Notes: generated by a model not told the origin, from the sequence alone. A stretch of DNA of 64,000 nucleotides from Pseudomonas benzenivorans (GCF_024397895.1 NZ_CP073346.1:3906001-3970000); one strand, 5' to 3'; numbered from the stretch's first letter, positions 1 through 8,707 are shown. Made by a program: numbers and translations.

Positions 1-144
1 TTCTGGCTGCGCTTCGACGCGCCCATGCCGGCGCCGACCCAGGCCATCCGCCTGGACCTGTCCCGCGCCGTGCGCGTACCGGGGCAGCCGCCGCTGCCGC
101 CGATCCGCTTTCGCGCGGTGCCCTGGAAGCAGGGCTATACCTGA
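1..144 (+). CDS. C-terminal end of an unidentified protein
   Basis: An open frame runs from the first base to a TGA at 142-144, giving the last 47 residues of a protein whose start lies outside the window. The tail is rich in Pro, Arg and aromatic residues (it ends VPWKQGYT) and shows no catalytic motif I recognise. Codon use is GC-rich like its neighbours, which supports real coding. The next gene follows after about 100 bases on the same strand. No function can be assigned. Confidence 0.5.
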   Translation, partial: FWLRFDAPMPAPTQAIRLDLSRAVRVPGQPPLPPIRFRAVPWKQGYT

Positions 145-251
145 GAACTAGAGGGCCGGTTGATAAAGCCCCGGGAGCCAGAAATGACGGGCTTCTCAGC
201 GGTGTGGAGTTGGTGCAGGATATCCATTTTCCCAACTCCGGGCCGGCTGGC

Positions 252-731
252 ATGATTCTCAACGACGATCAGGTGCGCTTTATCGAAAGTGGCGTGGCGA
301 TCAGCGCCGCCTCGCGCGACGTGCGTCGGGTGCCCTCGGTGTGCAAGGTGTCCGGCTGCCGGGTGGCGGCCGACCGGCGCCAGGTCACCATCCTGGTCGA
401 CGCCGCGCAGGCCGGCCAGCTGCTGCAGGACGTCGCCTTCAGCCAGGCGCTGGCGGTGGTGTTCTGTTTGCCCAGCAGTCACCGCACCCTGCAGCTCAAG
501 GGCAGCGATGCCCGACAGGTCGCCCTGGCGGCCGGCGACGCCGAGCTGGCCGAGCGTCACCGCGGGGCCTTCGCCGAAGATCTGCTGCCCCTGGGCTATG
601 CGCTGCCGTTTGCTCTCGCCACCCATGGCTTCCAGCCCGAGCGCCTGTGCGCGCTGAGCTTCAGCCTCGATGCGCTGTTCGAGCAGACCCCCGGCCCCAA
701 CGCCGGCATGCGCCTGGAGTCTGAGCCATGA
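252..731 (+). CDS. PNPOx-like split-barrel flavin-binding protein
   Basis: This small soluble protein of about 159 residues resembles the pyridoxamine 5'-phosphate oxidase-like split-barrel fold. It begins with a segment of the type DDQVRFIESGVAISAASRD and continues with alternating beta strands. The likely cofactor is a flavin or a related ligand, but the substrate is unknown. I prefer ATG 252 because the family usually starts a few residues before this segment. A GTG at 204 in the same frame would add 16 residues. Its stop overlaps the start of the next gene by four bases (ATGA at 728-731). The partner is itself a PNPOx-like protein, so the two probably work together, possibly as a heterodimer (inference). 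Confidence 0.6.
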   Translation: MILNDDQVRFIESGVAISAASRDVRRVPSVCKVSGCRVAADRRQVTILVDAAQAGQLLQDVAFSQALAVVFCLPSSHRTLQLKGSDARQVALAAGDAELAERHRGAFAEDLLPLGYALPFALATHGFQPERLCALSFSLDALFEQTPGPNAGMRLESEP

Positions 732-2080
732 ACGGCGGAGCGAGTCTGGACGCCATCCGGCCCTGCCTGGAGGGCGCGGTGCCGGCGTCGATTGCCACCT
801 GCGACGCCGCCGGCACGCCGAACGTGACCCTGGTGTCCCAGGTGCACTATGTGGATGCCGATCATGTCGCGCTGTCCTTCCAGTTCTTCAACAAGACCCG
901 CGAGAACATCCTGGCCAACCCCCAGGCCACGGTGTTTCTCCTGCACCCGCAGACCAGCGCCCGCTACCGCCTGGCGCTGCTCTACCGGCGCACCGAGACC
1001 GAAGGGCCGCTGTTCGAGAGCATGAAGGCCAAGCTGGCCGGCATCGCCTCGCACACCGGCATGAGCGGCGTATTTCACCTGCGCGGCGCGGATGTCTACC
1101 AGGTGCTGGATATCGAGCACGTCGAGGGCGAGGAGGTGCCCCCGGCCCAGTGTGCGCCCTGTCATATCGCTCGCTTGAGTCAGTTGAGCCTGCGCCTGGC
1201 CGGCTGTAGCGACCTCGCCGGCTTGCTGGAACAGTGTCTGGATGGCCTGGCGAACATTCTCGAGATGCCCCAGGCCATGGTGCTGCTGCTCGATAGCCAG
1301 GGGCAGAAGCTCTACACGGTGGCCAGCCATGGCTATCAGCAGTCCGGCGTGGGCTCGGAATTTCCCGTCGGACGAGGGATCATCGGGGTGGCGGCGCAGT
1401 TCCGCACGCCGATTCGCATCGCCCATATGGCGTCCGAATACGCCTACAGCCGCGCCATTCACGAGCACTTGGCAGAAGCGGGGCTGGGCGACCGGCTGGA
1501 AACCGAGATTGCCTTTCCCGGCCTGGTCGAACCGCACAGCCAGTTGTCGGTGCCGATCCTGGCGGCCGGCCGCCTGCTCGGCGTGCTGCACGTGGAGCAT
1601 GCCGAACCGCACCGCTTCGGCTACGACGAGGAGGACTGCCTGATGAGCCTGGCCAGTCTGCTCGGCGCCGCGATCCTGGCGCTGCAGCAGGCGGCTGACT
1701 GCTCGCTGGAGGAGGGCGAAGGTGCACCGCCCCCCGCGCCGCCGCTGGGCGCGCCGTTGGCGGTGCGCTACTACCCGGCCAATAGCAGTGTGTTCCTCGG
1801 CGAGGACTACCTGATCAAGGGGGTGGCCGGCGCCATCTTCTGGCGCCTGCTGACCCTGCACCTCCAGGAGCAGCGCAGCGAGTTCAGCAATCGCGAGCTG
1901 CGCATGGACCCGGCGCTTAAGTTGCCGGAGCTCGACGACAATCTCGAGGCCCGGCTGATCCTGCTGCAGCGCCGGCTGGCCGAGCGCAGCCGCGATATCG
2001 TCCTGGAGAAGTGCGGTCGCGGGCGCCTGCGCCTGCTGCTCAAGCGCCCGGTGCTGCTGCAGGAGATCGGCGGCCGCTAG
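728..2080 (+). CDS. PNPOx-like / GAF fusion protein with C-terminal helical domain
   Basis: This 450-residue protein has three parts. Residues 1-135 form a second PNPOx-like split barrel (ASIATCDAAGTPNVTLVSQV is typical of the FMN-binding strand region). Residues 155-325 look like a GAF sensor domain, with strands around LGVLHVEHAEPHRF and a preceding LSVPIL. Residues 345-450 are a charged helical domain resembling a winged helix (FSNRELRMDPALKLPELDD followed by basic helices). The arrangement suggests a redox or small-molecule sensor that may bind DNA through its C-terminus. That output is inferred, not shown. It overlaps the previous gene by four bases, so the two are translationally coupled. 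Confidence 0.65.
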   Translation: MNGGASLDAIRPCLEGAVPASIATCDAAGTPNVTLVSQVHYVDADHVALSFQFFNKTRENILANPQATVFLLHPQTSARYRLALLYRRTETEGPLFESMKAKLAGIASHTGMSGVFHLRGADVYQVLDIEHVEGEEVPPAQCAPCHIARLSQLSLRLAGCSDLAGLLEQCLDGLANILEMPQAMVLLLDSQGQKLYTVASHGYQQSGVGSEFPVGRGIIGVAAQFRTPIRIAHMASEYAYSRAIHEHLAEAGLGDRLETEIAFPGLVEPHSQLSVPILAAGRLLGVLHVEHAEPHRFGYDEEDCLMSLASLLGAAILALQQAADCSLEEGEGAPPPAPPLGAPLAVRYYPANSSVFLGEDYLIKGVAGAIFWRLLTLHLQEQRSEFSNRELRMDPALKLPELDDNLEARLILLQRRLAERSRDIVLEKCGRGRLRLLLKRPVLLQEIGGR

Positions 2081-2087
2081 ACGGCGC

Positions 2088-2459
2088 TCAGGCGCGTCGC
2101 CAGAGCACGTTGCCGGCGAACAGCAGCACCGCCAGGAGCATCACCACCGCGGAGCTGCCGAGCACCGGGCCGGCCTGCGGCATGCCGAGGATCACCAGGG
2201 CCAGGGACAGCATCATCACCGGCAGGACCAGGTTGTGCAGCCAGAACTGCACGCTGGCCAGGCGGCTGGCGGCTGCCTTGGGAAAGTAGTGGTAGATCAC
2301 GCCGACCAGGGCCAGGGTGACCCAGCCGAGCAGGTTCATGTGCGCGTGCACGGCCATCAGGCGGTGGTCGCCGCTCAGGCCCATGAACACGCCCAGGCCG
2401 ACGGCCAGGCAGAAATAGACGATGGCGACATAGATCCAGCGACGGGACAGGGGACTCAT
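2088..2459 (-). CDS. small membrane protein related to heme-copper oxidase subunit I
   Basis: A 123-residue protein with four predicted membrane helices. The second helix region contains HAHMNLLGWVTLALVGVIYH. Histidines spaced like this on a membrane helix recall the heme-ligand region of cytochrome oxidase or NO-reductase catalytic subunits, and similar short proteins are often annotated as cytochrome-c-oxidase-like. It is far too short to be an oxidase, so it may bind heme or simply share the fold. The ATG at 2459 starts a clean membrane protein; the longer frame to 2603 adds an unlikely charged extension and overlaps the hemerythrin gene. It lies 43 bases downstream of the hemerythrin gene on the same strand, so co-transcription is likely. 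Confidence 0.6.
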   Translation of the reverse strand: MSPLSRRWIYVAIVYFCLAVGLGVFMGLSGDHRLMAVHAHMNLLGWVTLALVGVIYHYFPKAAASRLASVQFWLHNLVLPVMMLSLALVILGMPQAGPVLGSSAVVMLLAVLLFAGNVLWRRA

Positions 2460-2502
2460 TGCATTATTCCTCGTTAGGCTTGGTGAAAGGCGGCTGGTCG
2501 GC

Positions 2503-3210
2503 TCAGGCCGACAGGTCCGCCGGCTCGACCGCCCGGGCCAGGCCCAGTGCGGCATTGAGATGGGCTTGGTGTTTTGGCGACAGCTGCCCGCGCAGCGTCT
2601 CAAGGGTGGCGGAGACCATTGCGGCGGGCGCCTTGGCCCTCAGCTCGAGCAGAAAGCTGGCGCGCTCGTTTGGCGTCAGCGCCGGCAGCATCCAGTACAG
2701 AACTCGGCGCATTTCCTCCGGGGGCACCGAGGCGACGATGCGCTGCTCCAGGGCGATCAGTTCGGCATCGCTGTGGGTCTCCCACAGCAGGCGGTTGTTG
2801 TCCCGCTCCTCCTGCTCCATATGCTCGAGGTTTTCCGCGACGAAACGGGCGACGCGGCGATAGAGCCGGTGGGTGATATCGCCCCGGCGCAGGGCCGGCA
2901 GGTGGGTGACCTGTTCGGCCAGGTTGCTCAACTCGTCCATTTCCTGGCGATGCAGGCGGTGCGCGGCCGAGCTGTAGCGGGTCGCGCCGGGGCGGCGCTG
3001 CTCCAGGGCGGGGTGCACCAGCGCGTCCTCGTGGTCGATGTGCGAGCGGCAGAAGGCCAGCAAGTCCTGCAATTCGGCGAGCACCGCGCGGGCCTCGCCG
3101 CAGTCCTCCCAGTCGCAGCGGCCAAGGGCGCCGAGGGTGTGCAGCAGGTGGGCACGCAGGCCCTTGTGAATGAGCGCGTAGATATCGAATCGCGGGGTGG
3201 GGGACAACAT
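2503..3210 (-). CDS. hemerythrin (HHE) domain protein
   Basis: A 235-residue, largely helical protein with the hemerythrin-like pattern of iron ligands: a helix with FCRSHIDHEDALVHPALE, a second with HRLHRQEMDEL, and a third with ENLEHMEQEERDNN. Such proteins bind a di-iron centre and handle oxygen, NO or iron in the cytoplasm. The start at 3210 is chosen because GAGGAA lies at a good distance upstream. An in-frame ATG at 3246 has no ribosome site and lies inside a repeated promoter-like module. The adjacent oxidase-like membrane protein hints at a role in respiration or nitrosative stress (inference). Confidence 0.75.
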   Translation of the reverse strand: MLSPTPRFDIYALIHKGLRAHLLHTLGALGRCDWEDCGEARAVLAELQDLLAFCRSHIDHEDALVHPALEQRRPGATRYSSAAHRLHRQEMDELSNLAEQVTHLPALRRGDITHRLYRRVARFVAENLEHMEQEERDNNRLLWETHSDAELIALEQRIVASVPPEEMRRVLYWMLPALTPNERASFLLELRAKAPAAMVSATLETLRGQLSPKHQAHLNAALGLARAVEPADLSA

Positions 3211-3232
3211 CGACCGGTTCCTCGGTAGGGGC

Positions 3233-3314
3233 TTGAGGTGGTCCATGCTAGGGCGCGGCGAATCGGCGAATTGCGAAATAACCCCTAGGCAATCCCTAAA
3301 TATTTCCTAAGCGG
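3233..3314 (-). repeat. 82-bp duplicated upstream module, copy A
   Basis: This block matches 5100-5181 in about 71 of 82 positions by hand alignment, with no gaps. It sits in the same position relative to the hemerythrin gene as copy B does relative to the GNAT gene: it ends just before the ribosome-binding site. Read in gene direction it contains three TAGGG-type elements spaced 11 bases apart (the outermost is TAGGA here) just before GTTATTTCG. It looks like a shared promoter/operator. Confidence 0.75.
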
Positions 3315-3369
3315 TGCTGCATAGGTTGAAGCCCGTGCGACTGCCGTCGCGCACTTTCCGCTGGCACGG

Positions 3370-3600
3370 CCCAGACCGTGCTCGCCTGCCGCAGGGCCGC
3401 GTGTTGTTCAGGGGGATGTCTGGGGCGAGGTGTGCCAGGCCCTGGCGGCCAATTGGTCGTAGGTGCCGATGAGCATGTTGGCGGCGTACTTCGGTATTGG
3501 TCAGCACCGTGCCGAGCACGGCGATGCCGAATCAGCCGCCGCCCGACCCGTTGGCCTGGCGGCATGCCGGCGCAGGGCCCCTTCCGGTTTCGAACAGCGC
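3370..3600 (-). pseudogene. remnant of a DHA2-family MFS drug exporter
   Basis: Between 3535 and 3494 the minus strand encodes FGIAVLGTVLTNT directly after a stop codon. This is the signature of the last membrane helices of EmrB/QacA-type 14-helix exporters (usually G-F-G-I-A-V-L-G). Upstream in the same frame, residues RQANGSGGG fit the family's preceding loop. Downstream, the reading is hydrophilic and unlike a transporter. No start, no full helices and no long frame survive, so this is a decayed fragment. It lies in an otherwise gene-free 590-base gap between the hemerythrin and GFA genes. The identification rests on one short motif. Confidence 0.4.
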
Positions 3601-3748
3601 CGGCCATTGAGGACCAGGAGGAACGGTGCCAACCCAGGGCGTCTTGGGTGCGGGCACCCGGGCTCTGCGGGTTCGCAGCGCTTCTTCAGCGGACGGGGCT
3701 CGAAACTGAAACAGCCTCGAGGCCCGCGGGCCATAGCAGCGCCGATTG

Positions 3749-4156
3749 TCAGCCCTCTATTCCAGGCGGCCATTCGCCGTGCTGGGGCAGGTCATCGGTG
3801 ATGTCGTGCCAGACGGCCTTGGAGTTGACGAAGATGTGCTCCAGGGGCCGTGCGCCCGGGTCGCCGTCGACACTGCCGAGCACGACTTCGGCAACCCGGC
3901 CGGCATGGCTGCTGGCCAGTGACGAGCCGCATTTTCTGCAGAAGCAGCGATGTTTGCCCGGTGACGACTCGTATTGCGCGATGTGCTCCTGTCCGGCCGT
4001 CCAGCGGAACTGCTCGGGGTCGATGAGGCCCCAGCCCACATAGGCGGCGCCGTTGGCTTTTCGGCAATTGCCGCAATGACAGTTGCCGGCGAGGGCGAAG
4101 CCGGCGGCAATCTCGTATCGAACGCTGCCGCACAGGCAGCTGCCACGTATGGCCAT
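3749..4156 (-). CDS. GFA-type (CENP-V/GFA fold) zinc protein
   Basis: A 135-residue protein of the glutathione-dependent formaldehyde-activating enzyme (Gfa)/CENP-V fold. The zinc-binding cysteines are all visible: CLCG near residue 8, CHCGNC near residue 27 and CFCRKCG near residue 72. Members bind two zinc ions; some bind glutathione adducts, but most have no known substrate. ATG 4156 is chosen because GGAGGA precedes it by about 7 bases; an upstream ATG at 4174 would add six residues. It lies 36 bases downstream of the GNAT gene on the same strand and is probably co-transcribed with it from the copy B module. Confidence 0.8.
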   Translation of the reverse strand: MAIRGSCLCGSVRYEIAAGFALAGNCHCGNCRKANGAAYVGWGLIDPEQFRWTAGQEHIAQYESSPGKHRCFCRKCGSSLASSHAGRVAEVVLGSVDGDPGARPLEHIFVNSKAVWHDITDDLPQHGEWPPGIEG

Positions 4157-4192
4157 GGCGTGTTCCTCCGTCAAGGTTGAGCTACGGGGCTG

Positions 4193-5077
4193 TCAGTAGA
4201 AGATCGACGGCAGGTAGGCACCGGCCGGTTCGTTGTACAGGCCGATGGTCATCAGGGTCATCGGCTGGACCACGCGCAGGCCGTGCTCCAGGCACCAGCG
4301 AAACAGCTCGGCGTTGCGCGTCGGCACATGGAAGCCCGGCCCCGGATACTCGCTCGCCGCGGCGATCAGCGCCTTCACCGCGTCATTGGTTTCGCCCACC
4401 GTGTGGCCGAAGAAGGCGATGATGGTGGTGTAGCCGACGATCCGACCGTCGCGCTCCACCACCCTGGCGGTGCCCTGGGTGATCGCATCGAGCAGCTCGC
4501 CGCCGCGATCGTGTCCGTGCACCTGGAGGCAGAGCCGGTTGCAACTCGGCAGGTCCTCGATCGTGGCGGACCGCACCTCATGGCCAGGCAAGCGTACTTT
4601 CGGCGGCGTACCCTGCAGCGTCGACAGGGGCTCGCGCGCGACGAAACCGAGCTTGGTGTACAGCGACAGCGAGCGGTTGTGATAGGCCGCCTGCAGCAGC
4701 CGAACGCTGGGCAGGCGCTTGTCGGCAACCCGCTCGAGCACGGCCTCCATCAGGCGCCGGCCGACGGCCTGATTCTGGATGCCCGGGTCGACCGTGACCG
4801 GGCCGATGCCGGCAATGCTGTTGCGTTCGTCCAGGAAGTTGCTGCCGGCGATGCGCCCGGCCGATTCGGCGACGACCGAATAGAAACCGGGATGGCCCAG
4901 CAGGCCTGAGCACAGCTGCTCGGCGGCCTCGACTGACGGGAAGTCGGGCGGAAAATTGTGCTGAGCGGAAATGGCGCCGAAGGCGTCGTAGCAGATTCGA
5001 CCGCATGCGGTGGCATCGTCCGCGGTGCCAGGGCGAAGCCTGACCTCCATCTCGAAGAACTCTGGGTTTGCCGCCAT
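4193..5077 (-). CDS. GNAT-family N-acetyltransferase, double domain
   Basis: A 294-residue protein with an N-terminal GNAT domain, including the acetyl-CoA-binding turn VDPGIQNQAVGRRLMEAVLE at about residue 115. The second half resembles a degenerate repeat of the fold (strands around RIVGYTTIIAFFGH, ending PMTLMTIGLYNEP). Such two-domain GNATs acetylate small molecules or antibiotics, but the substrate cannot be read from sequence. Start 5077 has GAGGAAG seven bases upstream; the alternative ATG 5113 lies within the repeated module. It heads a probable two-gene unit with the GFA gene. Confidence 0.8.
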   Translation of the reverse strand: MAANPEFFEMEVRLRPGTADDATACGRICYDAFGAISAQHNFPPDFPSVEAAEQLCSGLLGHPGFYSVVAESAGRIAGSNFLDERNSIAGIGPVTVDPGIQNQAVGRRLMEAVLERVADKRLPSVRLLQAAYHNRSLSLYTKLGFVAREPLSTLQGTPPKVRLPGHEVRSATIEDLPSCNRLCLQVHGHDRGGELLDAITQGTARVVERDGRIVGYTTIIAFFGHTVGETNDAVKALIAAASEYPGPGFHVPTRNAELFRWCLEHGLRVVQPMTLMTIGLYNEPAGAYLPSIFY

Positions 5078-5099
5078 TTTGGACCTTCCTCTGTGGGCG

Positions 5100-5181
5100 T
5101 TGAGGAGGTCCATGCTAGGGGCCGGCGATTGGGCGGATTACGAAATAAGCCCTAGGCAATCCCTAAAATTTCCCTAAGCGG
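5100..5181 (-). repeat. 82-bp duplicated upstream module, copy B
   Basis: Second copy of the module at 3233-3314, just upstream of the GNAT gene's ribosome-binding site. In gene direction it carries three perfect TAGGG elements at an 11-base period, followed by CTTATTTCG. The similarity fades into the ribosome-binding region (GAGGAA in both). Conservation of the non-coding part, while the genes behind it differ completely, argues for a common regulator. Confidence 0.75.
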
Positions 5182-5198
5182 CAGGTAGGGCGGGGCGC

Positions 5199-6116
5199 TC
5201 AACGCGCCACGCTGACCCCTTCCAGGTTGGCGAAGGAGGTGTCCTTGGCGGTCAGCAGGAAGTCGCGCATAAAGGGCGCGTCGAGCATGTCGGTGCGGAT
5301 GCCGGCGTACAGGGTGGCGAACAGGCCCTTGTCGCCCAGGCGCTTGGCCGTCACGTAGCCGCGCGAGCTGTACTCGTGCAGCGCCCAGTTGGGCAGGCCG
5401 CAGACGCCGCGGCCGCTGGCCACCAGCTGCATCATCATCACTGTCAGCTCCGAGGTGCGCACCTGGGCCGGCTCGACATCGGCCGGTTCGAGGAAGCGGG
5501 TGAAGATGTCCAGGCGGTCGCGCTCCACCGGGTAGGTGATCAGCGTCTCGCCGGCCAGGTCCTCGGGCTGGATGCAGGACTTGTTCGCCAGCGGGTGCTG
5601 GTTGGCCACCGCGAGCATGGCCTCGTAGGTGAACAGCGGCACGTAGGTGATGCCGGCCAGCTCCAGCGGGTCGGAGGTCACCACCAGGTCCAGATCGCCT
5701 CTGGCCAGGGCCGGCAGCGGGGCGAAGGAGAAGCCCGAGGCCAGGTCCAGCTCGACCTCCGGCCAGGCGTCGCGGAACTGGTCGATGGTCGGCATCAGCC
5801 ACTGGAAGCAGCTGTGGCACTCGATCGCCATGTGCAGCCTCCCCGCGGTGCCGCCGGCCAGACGCGCCAGGTCGCGCTCGGCGCCGCGCAGCAGCGGCAG
5901 CACCGCGTCGCACAGTTGCAGCAGGCGCAGGCCGGCGCTGGTAAAGCGCACCGGCTTGGTCTTGCGCACGAACAACTGCATGCCCAGACGCTCTTCCAGC
6001 TCCTTGAACTGGTGCGACAGTGCCGACTGCGTCAGGTGCAGGCGCTCGGCGGCGTCCACCAGGCTGTCGCTCTCGCGCAGGGCATGCAGGGTCTTCAGGT
6101 GGCGCAGTTCGAGCAT
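5199..6116 (-). CDS. metR: LysR-type regulator of methionine biosynthesis MetR
   Basis: A 305-residue LysR-family regulator. The N-terminal helix-turn-helix (LHLTQSALSHQFKELEERLG, residues 27-46) and the downstream IECHSCFQWLMPTIDQFR region match MetR proteins closely. MetR senses homocysteine and activates metE. Start 6116 (MLELRHLKTLHALR) matches the known MetR N-terminus; an in-frame start at 6152 would add 12 residues without support. It is divergent from metE with a 143-base shared control region, the usual MetR/metE layout. Confidence 0.92.
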   Translation of the reverse strand: MLELRHLKTLHALRESDSLVDAAERLHLTQSALSHQFKELEERLGMQLFVRKTKPVRFTSAGLRLLQLCDAVLPLLRGAERDLARLAGGTAGRLHMAIECHSCFQWLMPTIDQFRDAWPEVELDLASGFSFAPLPALARGDLDLVVTSDPLELAGITYVPLFTYEAMLAVANQHPLANKSCIQPEDLAGETLITYPVERDRLDIFTRFLEPADVEPAQVRTSELTVMMMQLVASGRGVCGLPNWALHEYSSRGYVTAKRLGDKGLFATLYAGIRTDMLDAPFMRDFLLTAKDTSFANLEGVSVAR

Positions 6117-6189
6117 GGCGGTCTCGGCGTAGGGGGATGGGAAGAATGTCACCCTACATGAATGAAACTATAGATCAAGACGAATAGGT

Positions 6190-6202
6190 TGAGTTTGTCT
6201 CA
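6190..6202. promoter_or_regulatory. candidate MetR operator in the metR-metE intergenic region
   Basis: A perfect inverted repeat TGAG-N5-CTCA lies between the divergent metR and metE starts. It resembles the MetR consensus TGAA-N5-TTCA and the general LysR T-N11-A rule. It is 58 bases before the metE start codon. A weaker TGAA-containing stretch lies about 30 bases to its left. Assignment is by position and symmetry only. Confidence 0.5.
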
Positions 6203-6259
6203 CGATGCAGGGCTGCCGACAATGCGCATCATCATTTTGTGCATATGGAGCGTTTCGAC

Positions 6260-8551
6260 ATGGCCCTGTCCCATTCCCTGGGTTTTCCGCGCATCGGCCG
6301 CGACCGTGAACTGAAGAAGGCCCTGGAGGCCCACTGGAAAGGCGAGCTGGACGAGGCCGGCCTGCGCGCCGTCGGCCGTGAACTGCGCGCCGCCCATTGG
6401 CAGCTGCAGAAGGACGCCGGCCTCGACCTGTTGCCGGTCGGCGACTTTGCCTGGTACGACCAGGTGCTGAGCCACTCGTTGATGCTCGGGGTGATCCCGC
6501 CGCGCTTCCGTCCGCAGTCGGGCACCCCGACCCTGCAGACCCTGTTCGCCATGGCCCGCGGCGCCAGCGGCAATGGGTGCTGTGGCGGCGGCCATGCCCA
6601 GGAACTGACCAAGTGGTTCGACACCAACTACCACTACCTGGTCCCGGAGTTCAGCGCCGACCAGCGCTTCCAGCTCAGCTGGGCGCAACTGTTCGAGGAG
6701 GTGGAGGAGGCCCACGCCCTGGGGCACAAGGTCAAGCCGGTGATCATCGGACCGCTGACCTACCTGTGGCTGGGCAAGGCCAAGGGCCAGGCGTTCGACA
6801 AGCTCGAGCTGCTTGAGCAGCTGCTGCCGGTCTACGGCGAAATCCTCGGGCGCCTGGCGGCCCTGGGGGTGGAGTGGGTGCAGATCGACGAACCGATCCT
6901 CGGCCTGGACCTGCCCCAGGACTGGAAGAACGCCTTCGAACGCGCCTACCACCTGCTCCAGCACGCGCCGCTGAAGAAACTGGTGGCCTGCTATTTCGGC
7001 GGCCTGGAGGACAACCTCGGCCTGGCCGTCGGCCTGCCGGTGGACGGCCTGCACGTCGACCTGGTGCGCGCCCCCGAGCAGCTGCCGCTGCTGGTCGACC
7101 GCCTGCCGGCCTACAAGGTGCTGTCGTTGGGCGTGGTCAACGGCCGCAACGTCTGGCGCTGCGACCTGGACCGCGCCCTGATCCAGTTGCGCCAGGCCGA
7201 GGAGCGTTTCGCCGACAACCTCTGGGTCGCGCCGTCCTGCTCGCTGCTGCACAGCCCGGTCGACCTCGCCCGGGAAGAGCAGCTGGACGCCGAACTCAAG
7301 GACTGGCTGGCCTTCGCCGTGCAGAAGTGCGCCGAGGTCGCCACCCTGGCCGGTGCCCTGAAGCAGCCGCATGAGGCCGAGGTGCAGACAGCCCTGGCCG
7401 CGAGCCGGGCCGCGCAGGCCAATCGTGCCGCCTCCTCGCGCATCCACAATCCCGCGGTACGGGCGCGCCTGGACGCGATCACGGCGGCCGACAGCCAGCG
7501 CATATCGCCCTTCGCCGAGCGCATCGAGCGCCAGCGTGCGCGCCTGCAGCTGCCGGTCCTGCCGACCACCACCATCGGCTCCTTCCCGCAGACCGCGGCG
7601 ATCCGCCTGGCGCGCCAGGCCTTCAAGCAGGGCAAACTGTCGGCGGCGGCCTACACCGAGGCCATGCACAGCGAGATTCGCCACGCCGTACAGGTGCAGG
7701 AAAACCTTGGCCTGGACGTGCTGGTACATGGCGAGGCCGAGCGCAACGACATGGTCGAGTACTTCGCCGAGCAGCTCGACGGCTATGCCTTCACCCGCTT
7801 CGGCTGGGTGCAGAGCTACGGCTCGCGCTGCGTCAAACCGGCGCTGATCGTCGGCGACCTGAGCCGGCCGCGGCCGATGACGGTGGACTGGACCCACTAC
7901 GCCCAGGGCCTCACCGACAAGGTGATGAAGGGCATGCTGACCGGGCCGGTGACCATGCTGATGTGGTCCTTCCCGCGCGAGGATATCTCCCGCGAGCAGC
8001 AGGCGCGCCAGCTGGCCCTGGCCATTCGCGACGAGGTACAGGACCTGGAAGCGGCCGGAATCAAGATCGTGCAGATCGACGAGGCGGCGTTCCGCGAGGG
8101 CCTGCCGCTGCGCCGGGCGAATTGGGACCACTATCTGGACTGGGCCACCGAGGCCTTCCGCCTGTGCGCCTCGGGCGTGCGCGACGAGACGCAGATCCAC
8201 ACCCACATGTGCTACAGCGAGTTCAACGACGTGATCGGCGCCATCGCCGCCATGGACGCCGACGTCATCACCATCGAGACCTCGCGTTCGGACATGGAGC
8301 TGCTCGAGGCCTTCGAGTCCTTCGCCTACCCCAACGACATCGGTCCGGGGGTCTACGACATCCACTCGCCGCGGGTGCCGGAGGTGGTGCAGATGACCGA
8401 GTTGCTGCGCAAGGCCGCGCGGCGCATTCCGCTCGAGCGCCTGTGGGTCAACCCGGACTGCGGCCTGAAGACCCGCGCCTGGCCCGAGACCGAGGCGGCG
8501 TTGGTCAACCTGGTCGCCGCGGCCCGCCAGCTGCGGGCGGAGCTGGCCTGA
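6260..8551 (+). CDS. metE: cobalamin-independent methionine synthase MetE
   Basis: A 763-residue enzyme transferring a methyl group from methyl-tetrahydrofolate-polyglutamate to homocysteine without B12. The N-terminal half starts [18 protein letters not shown]. The C-terminal catalytic half contains TIGSFPQT, the zinc ligands in [12 protein letters not shown] and the last zinc cysteine in [15 protein letters not shown] nine bases before ATG 6260 supports this start; upstream GTG 6239 and ATG 6245 are less likely. The loop before [16 protein letters not shown] contains GNGCCGGGH, where the E. coli enzyme has a Pro/Ala-rich stretch. It is transcribed divergently from metR. Confidence 0.97.
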   Translation: MALSHSLGFPRIGRDRELKKALEAHWKGELDEAGLRAVGRELRAAHWQLQKDAGLDLLPVGDFAWYDQVLSHSLMLGVIPPRFRPQSGTPTLQTLFAMARGASGNGCCGGGHAQELTKWFDTNYHYLVPEFSADQRFQLSWAQLFEEVEEAHALGHKVKPVIIGPLTYLWLGKAKGQAFDKLELLEQLLPVYGEILGRLAALGVEWVQIDEPILGLDLPQDWKNAFERAYHLLQHAPLKKLVACYFGGLEDNLGLAVGLPVDGLHVDLVRAPEQLPLLVDRLPAYKVLSLGVVNGRNVWRCDLDRALIQLRQAEERFADNLWVAPSCSLLHSPVDLAREEQLDAELKDWLAFAVQKCAEVATLAGALKQPHEAEVQTALAASRAAQANRAASSRIHNPAVRARLDAITAADSQRISPFAERIERQRARLQLPVLPTTTIGSFPQTAAIRLARQAFKQGKLSAAAYTEAMHSEIRHAVQVQENLGLDVLVHGEAERNDMVEYFAEQLDGYAFTRFGWVQSYGSRCVKPALIVGDLSRPRPMTVDWTHYAQGLTDKVMKGMLTGPVTMLMWSFPREDISREQQARQLALAIRDEVQDLEAAGIKIVQIDEAAFREGLPLRRANWDHYLDWATEAFRLCASGVRDETQIHTHMCYSEFNDVIGAIAAMDADVITIETSRSDMELLEAFESFAYPNDIGPGVYDIHSPRVPEVVQMTELLRKAARRIPLERLWVNPDCGLKTRAWPETEAALVNLVAAARQLRAELA

Positions 8552-8558
8552 TCGTCAG

Positions 8559-8593
8559 CGCTGCGCCCCTCTCAGGTTGAGAGGGGCGCAGCG
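8559..8593 (+). terminator. hairpin after metE
   Basis: A 16-base perfect stem (CGCTGCGCCCCTCTCA and its complement) with a three-base loop lies just after the metE stop. There is no T-run after it, so it may act with Rho or stabilise the mRNA end. Confidence 0.65.
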
Positions 8594-8707
8594 GGCATCT
8601 CCACCGCTCGGCAATATTCATCAAACTGTCATGGGTTTGTGGCAGCGCCCTCGAATGAAATTCACCAAACTGGCGCCTCAATGGGGTTCTGCGTTCTGGT
8701 GTTGCTG

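Noticed and set aside
6117..6259. A cobalamin riboswitch before metE
   Set aside because: The divergent gap is only 143 bases and shows no B12-box; MetR is adjacent and is the likely regulator.
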